Assembly: GCA_045535505.1 (NCBI GenBank)
Contig: JAZSLU010000023.1
Coordinates: forward strand, 119,420 to 183,419
Source: CAKSST01 sp045535505
GTDB taxonomy: Bacteria; Bacillota; Clostridia; Oscillospirales; Acutalibacteraceae
Length of the DNA: 64,000 nt
Reading direction: 5' to 3'
Both the position numbers and the translations under genes were made by a program. This document shows, piece by piece, positions 58,953 to 64,000 of the stretch (position 1 is its first letter; every line of letters begins with the position of its first letter). A model generated the notes under the pieces. The model made no database searches. It saw only the letters and a list, made by a program, of their open reading frames with translations, and was not told the DNA's origin.

Positions 58953-59905
58953 TTACTTTTTCTTCGGCTTATCAGCCAAGTAAATTCTTGTTACTTCGGT
59001 CCTATGGTGACCTAAATTTTCGCTTACAATCTTTCGTGCTTTCTTCGGTCTCTCTTCCAACGCTTCGGCATAGGTTCTTTGTGCATAGGTGTGTCTCAGA
59101 CTGTGCCAAGAGATTGTTTCAGTTCTTTTCTTTTTGCCGTCTTCGTATAAATCCTCACGGTTTTCTACCATAAAGTATTTTCTGTTATAACTCATCCAAT
59201 TCTGCAATGAACGCTTTTCTCGTTGAACGCCGCCCTTTTCGCTACCTGAGATTAAATAATCTCTCGGGTATCGACCTGAACACTTGGCATAGTTCAAATT
59301 ATCAGTAATAATACCTCGTTGCTTTGCACTTAAATCGATAGCCCTTGTTTGACCGCCTTTGCCTTTTATAACAAGTTGCCCGGTCTTTAAGGCTGACATA
59401 AGGTATTCAACTCGCAGGGTGCAAATTTCTTCAAGCCTTAAACCAAATTCACTAGAAAAGTCAAAGCCAATAACCACGTCCTGTCGGCCTTTTTCGATAG
59501 CCAACTGTCGTATACGGACAAGTTCTTTATCTAATAGCGAATGGTCTTTAACACCCGTTGCTCGTTTAGGCAGTGATAACTTATCATTTTTAGAAAGTCT
59601 ATTTTTACTACCGGATTTTCTGTGGAAATACCGTATGCCTGATAGATCGGATTGAATTGTTGCGGCTGAGTTGTTTTCTTTCAGATGCTCACATAGGCTT
59701 TAAAATGTCGGTCTTCCAAATTCTTAAAGTTTTGCAAACGATAATTATCGGCTAAAAACTTACAGAACCTTTTTGTTGCTTCATAGTAACGAGCTCTTGT
59801 TTTAAAACTAAGTTCGTTGCTGTGCTTATAGATAGACTCAACTTGAGCAAGTAAGTTCTTATACAAGCCCGGATTCAGAACTGTAATATTATTAGAATCT
59901 GACAT
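58953..59905 (-). pseudogene. Tyrosine recombinase, one frameshift
   Basis: A site-specific integrase of about 317 residues split by one frameshift at 59681-59700. The first piece is the N-terminal SAM-like domain (LSFKTRARYYEATKRFCKFL ... HFKAYV). In the next frame it continues EHLKENNSAATIQSDLSGI, through GLRLEEICTLR (catalytic Arg), HSLRHTYAQ (His and Arg), LGHHRTEVTRIYLA (His and nucleophile Tyr). All catalytic residues survive. Total 953 bases, one short of a multiple of three, fits a 1-base loss. It could be the enzyme that moved the element into sigK; a sequencing error cannot be excluded. Confidence 0.8.
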
Positions 59906-60190
59906 AGCAAACCGTCTCCTTTCTACAAAAATTTTATTTCAACGCAAGGATAGGGACTAAGCCTTGCGTAAAAAACTGTGTACGAAAATTCTATCTCTTA
60001 TGTTTTTCGTATGCAGTTTAGTAACGAAAATTATTGCTTAAAAAATTTAAAATTTTATTTTTAACCCTGACACTAGTTGTCAAGGTTAGTTTTTATAATG
60101 TGCTTGCAGCTGTAAGAAATCGGGACGCTGGTTTCAAAAAATAGTTACATTTTAATCAAAAAATAAATTATAGAAAGGAAGAAATATAAA
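59906..60190. other. Intergenic region with hairpin and palindrome
   Basis: ACGCAAGG (59942-59949) and CCTTGCGT (59962-59969) form a stem in the recombinase leader. TGACAC-TAG-TTGTCA (60068-60082) is a near-palindrome close to TATAAT (60094-60099), a possible repressed promoter for the DUF1906 gene. AGAAAGGAAG at 60173 is its ribosome binding site. Confidence 0.4.
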
Positions 60191-60865
60191 ATGAAAACTA
60201 TTTTTGGTGTTAGTTCAGCTACACCAATAACTAAAAAACTGAAGAATGGTTATACAATGTATGACTGGGTAAAAAGACAAAAATGCTTTCCTGCCTTTTG
60301 TATGAGAACACTTAGCGGTGAAAATAAAATTACTGCCGAAGAGATTGAGTTCTTAAAGGCAAAGGATTGCAAAATCGGTTTGGTTATTCGTGACCTTACC
60401 GAAGTAAAGGTATCGGGTGTAAACGGCACAGAGGATGCATTAAAGGCAGTTGAAACCGCTAAATCGTTAGATGTACCTCAAAATACGGGTATTGCATTGT
60501 TTGCAGAAATTAAGCCTGAGTGGAGTGTAAACCACAACTGGATGATTTCATTTGCACAGATTGTATCTGCTAATGGCTATGTTCCTGCATTTATCGGCAA
60601 CACCGATTCTAGTAAGAATTTTAACTTTGACCGTCAGTGTAGTCACTATGTACAGGCAACAAAGGATGCAAATTACTTTGATGCTGTGTTTATGGCAACT
60701 GAGCCTAAGCTTGACAGTATGCCTGAAAAGTGGGAGCCTTACTGCCCGTCAGCGGTAGAGCCAGAGGACATTTCGCTTTGGTCTTGCGGTACTACTACCT
60801 TTGATTTCATAGGGGTAGATGACGTCTACGCTAAGGACGAGAAAGTACTTGAAAATATGTGGTAA
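60191..60865 (+). CDS. DUF1906-like glycoside-hydrolase-fold protein
   Basis: A 224-residue protein without signal peptide. The barrel-like pattern MYDWVKRQKCFPAFCMRTLSG, CKIGLVIRDLTE, TGIALFAEIKPEW, GYVPAFIGNTDSS and DISLWSCGTTTFDF resembles DUF1906 (Rv2525c-like) proteins, related to lysozyme-type glycoside hydrolases. Acidic residues for catalysis (RDLTE, FAEI) are present but activity is unproven. It precedes the Ig-like gene by 16 bases, and this pairing suggests a shared role at the cell wall. Confidence 0.65.
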   Translation: MKTIFGVSSATPITKKLKNGYTMYDWVKRQKCFPAFCMRTLSGENKITAEEIEFLKAKDCKIGLVIRDLTEVKVSGVNGTEDALKAVETAKSLDVPQNTGIALFAEIKPEWSVNHNWMISFAQIVSANGYVPAFIGNTDSSKNFNFDRQCSHYVQATKDANYFDAVFMATEPKLDSMPEKWEPYCPSAVEPEDISLWSCGTTTFDFIGVDDVYAKDEKVLENMW

Positions 60866-60881
60866 AGGAGGTATAATAAAA

Positions 60882-61898
60882 ATGAACAAGAAACAGTATA
60901 ATAATGTAATAGAAAATACATTAAAGTATGAACAGACAGAAAATTCACTTGGCACAGCGAGAGCTATATTTGATAATATGGGTGTTGCATTACCGCAGGG
61001 TGATATTAAGACTGTTTACGAAACCATTAAAACCAATAACTATATGGGCTGGAAATCTTGCTCAATGCAAGAGGCACAAGCGGCAGCGGATAAAGGCACA
61101 GCTACAATCGGTATCAGTGAAAACAAAATTGTAGTTCTTTCTGCAAACGATGAAGAACAGCCGGTAACACAGACTGCATCGGTAATGACGCTTGATGAGA
61201 ACACTTCTGCGTATGCAGTGGCGGGTTTGGAGTATTATTCGTATAGTTATGGTACTACAAATAGCAGTTCAATTTATTTTGATAATGAAACTCTAGAAGT
61301 AGATGTCGGTTGGTCTGGTTATAATTCTTTAATGGGTAGCACTACGTCAACAATATACTGGGGAACAAGTGATTCGAGTATTGCAGAAGTTAATAGTTAT
61401 GGATATATAACCACACATAAATGTGGTACAGTTACTATATATGCATATACTTATGATGGATATAGTAGTGCTTCATTTCAATTAACAATTAATCCTTATT
61501 ATAAAAGGGTGGAAAAAACTGAAGGATTTACATGGCAAATAAACGAAGGTGGTATAGCATCATATATAATTGATTTTAGTTTGACATGTAAAATCACGGA
61601 AGTTTATTCTAATAGAGTGAAGATCGAGAGGATTAGTGCATTTATTCATACTAATAAAAATGCTTTTGCGTTAGGTGCACCAGAGCTTTCGGTTGGTACA
61701 ACTACTCTAGGTAATACTGTTTTAGATATGGGTGAAGAAGAAGCACTTTGGTTGGATCCAAACTGGATTTGGGGTCGTGGACTTTGTACAGTGAACTCAT
61801 ATGTTAATAAAGGAACGGTATTACGTTCTATAGGTATAGCTATGTTGAAAGATTCACCATTTGGATATAGGGATATTGAGTTAGAACTAACGATTTAG
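60882..61898 (+). CDS. Ig-like (BIG2) domain protein
   Basis: A 338-residue protein. The N-terminal part (about 1-85; GTARAIFDNMGVALPQGDIK, MGWKSCSMQEAQAAADKGTA) is a small domain seen in Clostridia proteins with BIG2 modules. A BIG2 domain (about 130-205) includes WGTSDSSIAEVNSYGYITTH and AGTVTIYAYT-like strands. The C-terminal 130 residues are beta-rich and unknown. No signal peptide or anchor, odd for a BIG2 protein. AAAGGAGG before the ATG at 60882 is excellent. The lipoprotein gene follows by 11 bases. Confidence 0.7.
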   Translation: MNKKQYNNVIENTLKYEQTENSLGTARAIFDNMGVALPQGDIKTVYETIKTNNYMGWKSCSMQEAQAAADKGTATIGISENKIVVLSANDEEQPVTQTASVMTLDENTSAYAVAGLEYYSYSYGTTNSSSIYFDNETLEVDVGWSGYNSLMGSTTSTIYWGTSDSSIAEVNSYGYITTHKCGTVTIYAYTYDGYSSASFQLTINPYYKRVEKTEGFTWQINEGGIASYIIDFSLTCKITEVYSNRVKIERISAFIHTNKNAFALGAPELSVGTTTLGNTVLDMGEEEALWLDPNWIWGRGLCTVNSYVNKGTVLRSIGIAMLKDSPFGYRDIELELTI

Positions 61899-61909
61899 GA
61901 GAATGATTT

Positions 61910-62536
61910 ATGAAGAACAAAATATGTTTATTAATTATTGCTTTTTTGTTTGTAATTTTATGTGGTTGTTCATCTAATAAAAAAGAAGGTGTAGCAGTTA
62001 CAGTATACAATAACGATATATTGATTGCGGACATAAAAAACGAGATTGAAAACTCTAAGTTGGTTTATGAGAAAAATATCGAGCAAATTAATAATTTAGA
62101 TATTAATGCTGAAGAAAAAAGAAAGTTGCTTGATAGAATTGGCAAGCCAAAAACATATAGTGAGATTTTAAATGAAAAAATAGAATATTTTGTTCTTCTG
62201 CATGAAGTTGAAAAAATAGGTCTAAATGTTAGTTTTGAAGATTGTAAAAATGAAGCTACAAAAGTTTTTACTGATTTGAATTCGGTTACAGAAGATGATT
62301 TTGAAAATTATCAAACGCTTTTGACAATTAAAAATTATATGAGTGTAAATAATTTGTCGGATAAACAATATATAGAAATTTTGGCAAATCAGTATTATAA
62401 CAATGCTCGGATAAATTTGTTAAAAAATTACTTCAAAGATAATCTTTATGTACATTCAGAGCTTTCTTTTGAAGAGCAATATTCTAAATACGTTAAACAA
62501 TTAATAGATGATGCAAAAGTAATTTATTATGATTAA
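61910..62536 (+). CDS. Lipoprotein, SurA-N-like helical
   Basis: A 208-residue lipoprotein: hydrophobic signal with lipobox VILCGC (cysteine at about residue 20), then a long charged helical domain (VYEKNIEQINNLDINAEEKR, EILNEKIEYFVLLHEVEKIG, YIEILANQYYNNARINLLKN) similar to the chaperone half of SurA/PrsA-type foldases. No peptidyl-prolyl isomerase domain follows. It probably assists or anchors the neighbouring proteins. AGGAG lies before the ATG; low GC. Confidence 0.75.
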   Translation: MKNKICLLIIAFLFVILCGCSSNKKEGVAVTVYNNDILIADIKNEIENSKLVYEKNIEQINNLDINAEEKRKLLDRIGKPKTYSEILNEKIEYFVLLHEVEKIGLNVSFEDCKNEATKVFTDLNSVTEDDFENYQTLLTIKNYMSVNNLSDKQYIEILANQYYNNARINLLKNYFKDNLYVHSELSFEEQYSKYVKQLIDDAKVIYYD

Positions 62537-62640
62537 TTATTTTTGCATTAACATACACAACTTATTATTGGATTGCGACTCTTTTGTTGTATTATCTAAG
62601 TTACTTTCCTTCCTTCTAATTTAAATAAACATTTTGTTTC

Positions 62641-62673
62641 CCGCCTGCATTTTAATAATGCAGACGGTTTTTA
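62641..62673 (+). terminator. Terminator of the DUF1906-Ig-lipoprotein operon
   Basis: CCG(C)CTGCATT, loop TTAAT, AATGCAG(A)CGG, then TTTTT. About 105 bases past the last stop; nothing else is seen between 62537 and 62640. Confidence 0.75.
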
Positions 62674-62720
62674 TATTGCTTATTGTGTTGATGGTATGTT
62701 ATAATTAGAAAAAATTGAAT

Positions 62721-62749
62721 TTGTTCCTAACTTGACACAAGCATATAAT
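62721..62749 (+). promoter_or_regulatory. Promoter of the repeat lipoprotein
   Basis: TTGTTC (62721-62726), 17-base spacer, perfect TATAAT (62744-62749), 20 bases before the start. Confidence 0.5.
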
Positions 62750-62768
62750 ACACGTAGGCGGTGATAAG

Positions 62769-63584
62769 ATGAAAAAATTATTTTCCATTATACTCGTTTG
62801 TGTGATGACACTTTGTTTTTCGGCTTGTAAAGACGACATAGGAAAAGAATATACTAATTTGCCCCAAACTGAATTACATACCCACGAAAACTCAAGTGGA
62901 TTTTATGGAGAGTATAAGACTATATACAAATACGATGAAAAAGGAAATGTAATAAAGAAGACGGAATATACAAAAGGTTTCTTGGGATTCTTCAACGTTC
63001 GCGAGAGACAATATGATATAGAGTATACGTATAATGAGAATGACGATATATCCCAAGAGCTTATACATATTGAAGACTTTTGCACTAATATAACAGATGG
63101 ACATCAGATATATAACGAAGGTTATAACTATATTTACAATGAAAAGCAACAGCTTATAAAAAAGGAAATAATTAATCTTAATCCTTCTGATTATGAGGAT
63201 GCGTTTTGTGGATATGAATATGAATACGATGAAGGCGGAAATCTCGTAAAGGAATATAAATATTATGCTGATGGAACTAAAGAACTTGAATATGAAAACA
63301 ATTACGATTCGAAAAATATTTTAATTAAAAAAAGTTATATGGCTAATTTTGGCGATTCAAGTCGGATTGGCGATGAAACCGATTATACCTATGATACCGA
63401 CGGGAAATTATTATATACAAAGACAGTTCATTATGAACAGTCTGGCGAAAAAAGCCATTATGTTGAGGTTAATTATCATTATGATAATTTTAATCGGCTT
63501 ATAAAAGAGGAAAAAACGAGTTTTGATAATGATGGTATAATAAAAAATACAGATATAAAAGTATATAAAGATTTTGTAAAGTAA
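62769..63584 (+). CDS. Lipoprotein with RHS/YD-like repeats
   Basis: A 271-residue lipoprotein: lipobox LCFSAC (cysteine at about residue 20) followed by five or six beta-hairpin units of YD type: YKYDEKGNVIKKTEY, IEYTYNENDDISQEL, YEYDEGGNLVKEYKYY, YTYDTDGKLLYTKTV, YHYDNFNRLIKEEKT. Such repeats form an open RHS-like sheet that binds carbohydrate or carries cargo; alone, its role is unknown. GGCGGTGA lies upstream of the ATG. Strongly AT-rich. Confidence 0.78.
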   Translation: MKKLFSIILVCVMTLCFSACKDDIGKEYTNLPQTELHTHENSSGFYGEYKTIYKYDEKGNVIKKTEYTKGFLGFFNVRERQYDIEYTYNENDDISQELIHIEDFCTNITDGHQIYNEGYNYIYNEKQQLIKKEIINLNPSDYEDAFCGYEYEYDEGGNLVKEYKYYADGTKELEYENNYDSKNILIKKSYMANFGDSSRIGDETDYTYDTDGKLLYTKTVHYEQSGEKSHYVEVNYHYDNFNRLIKEEKTSFDNDGIIKNTDIKVYKDFVK

Positions 63585-63611
63585 ATTAATGGTTTTTAGA
63601 CCGGTTCCATT

Positions 63612-63788
63612 TTCAGTTATATTCGCCTTCGGCGAGTTATATTGCTTCGCAGTGATATTTATAGGCTACGCCTAAGTGATATTGCCCTACGGGCAGTTAA
63701 GGGCGAATATAATATCACTTTTGCGACAGCAAAAATATCACTATGCCGCAAGGCATAATATCACTCTGTGCATAGCGCAGAATATCAC
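63612..63788. repeat. Chained-hairpin array B
   Basis: Seven hairpins with near-constant linkers: CGCC-TTC-GGCG, GC-TTC-GC, TAGGC-TAC-GCCTA, GCCC-TAC-GGGC, TTTTGC-GACA-GCAAAA, TATGCC-GCAA-GGCATA, TCTGTGC-ATA-GCGCAGA. Linkers on the left are AGTTATATT or AGTGATATT; on the right (63711 onward) they become AATATCAC, the reverse complement. TTATATTCGCC (63618) and GGCGAATATAA (63702) also pair. It lies in the gap before the RDD gene; no gene is in it. Confidence 0.8.
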
Positions 63789-63843
63789 TAACTCTTGCGC
63801 CTCCACCGCTTTTATGCGATAATACACACAAGGATGTGGTGGT

Positions 63844-64000
63844 ATGAATAACAATGTGCTAGTTCGAAGAATTATTGCATGGATTATCGATTGGAATTTG
63901 TCGGGGCTTCCGTGTATGCTCTTTTTGGCGCTGAATCCCGATTTTGCTCGCTATCCTACTTTACAAAAAGCAGGAGTCGCTTTGTTGTTTGTTTTAATTG
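63844..64000 (+). CDS. RDD-family membrane protein, 5' part
   Basis: The frame starts at ATG 63844 with GGTGGT upstream and stays open to the window edge (52 residues seen). RRIIAWIIDWNLSGLPCMLF matches the opening of RDD-domain proteins, which have an Arg-Asp-Asp-type motif in the first helix and unknown transport or ion-exchange roles. A further hydrophobic segment follows after FARYPTLQKAG. The 3' end is outside the window. Confidence 0.65.
   Translation, partial: MNNNVLVRRIIAWIIDWNLSGLPCMLFLALNPDFARYPTLQKAGVALLFVLI

Noticed and set aside
60077..60099. TTGTCA and TATAAT as one promoter
   Set aside because: Only 11 bases separate the boxes, too short for a normal sigma-70 type promoter.
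63612..63788. CRISPR array
   Set aside because: The repeated unit is only 8-9 bases, inverts midway, and the intervening segments are palindromes of unequal length, not spacers; no cas genes.

Overview
The window looks like a chromosomal piece of an anaerobic, low-GC Firmicute of class Clostridia, probably a gut Oscillospiraceae/Ruminococcaceae relative. Grounds: two T-box leaders, preQ1 and THF riboswitches, ECF-type vitamin transporters (QueT, FolT), a bacterial ferredoxin, PduL, RqcH, RicT/YaaT, IreB, TrmK, the 5' half of the sporulation sigma factor gene sigK, and strong AGGAGG-type ribosome binding sites. No rRNA, CRISPR array or complete insertion sequence was seen. The taxonomic call is inference from gene content only.

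Layout. 1-11.2 kb is housekeeping: the tail of a DUF4173 membrane protein, two small genes, an XRE regulator, then leftward genes for Nif3, GlnRS, GluRS, a phosphatase, HemW, PduL, ferredoxin, RicT, HolB and TrpRS. 11.2-20.1 kb holds a degenerate LCP-like protein, a transglutaminase lipoprotein, an N-acetylhexosamine kinase, riboswitch-controlled queT, iscS-iscU, a membrane XRE protein, two decayed genes fused at a deletion scar, a DMT exporter and a ribokinase. 20.1-23.2 kb is an AT-rich type II restriction-modification island (HTH, HEAT-methyltransferase, CfrBI-like nuclease) ending at tRNA-Pro. 23.3-27.9 kb has a Gfo/Idh oxidoreductase and a T-box(Phe)-led operon: phenylacetate-CoA ligase, ACT protein, FGE-fold protein.

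27.9-40.2 kb is a leftward seven-gene surface/transport cluster with two permease pairs, a 966-residue binding protein, a DUF5696-like lipoprotein and an NHL/Yip1 membrane protein, but no ATPase, plus an AraC regulator. 40.5-49 kb returns to core functions: T-box(Phe)-pheST, IreB, YhaM, DUF1858, TrmK, RqcH, TIM-barrel isomerase. 49-53.1 kb is a compact tyrosine-kinase polysaccharide module (Wzz-like, CpsD, CpsB, CapD) without glycosyltransferases, followed by pgeF, tRNA-Arg, a chained-hairpin array, YcaO and THF-riboswitch folT.

From 57.4 kb to the end, sigK stops after about 111 codons and is followed by mobile-element genes: XRE protein, small ICE-type protein, frameshifted tyrosine recombinase, DUF1906 protein, Ig-like protein, two lipoproteins, a second chained-hairpin array and an RDD membrane protein that runs off the edge. 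The most unusual items are the two chained-hairpin arrays (variable stems, constant linkers that invert at the midpoint), the interrupted sigK, and the deletion scar at 17.7 kb.
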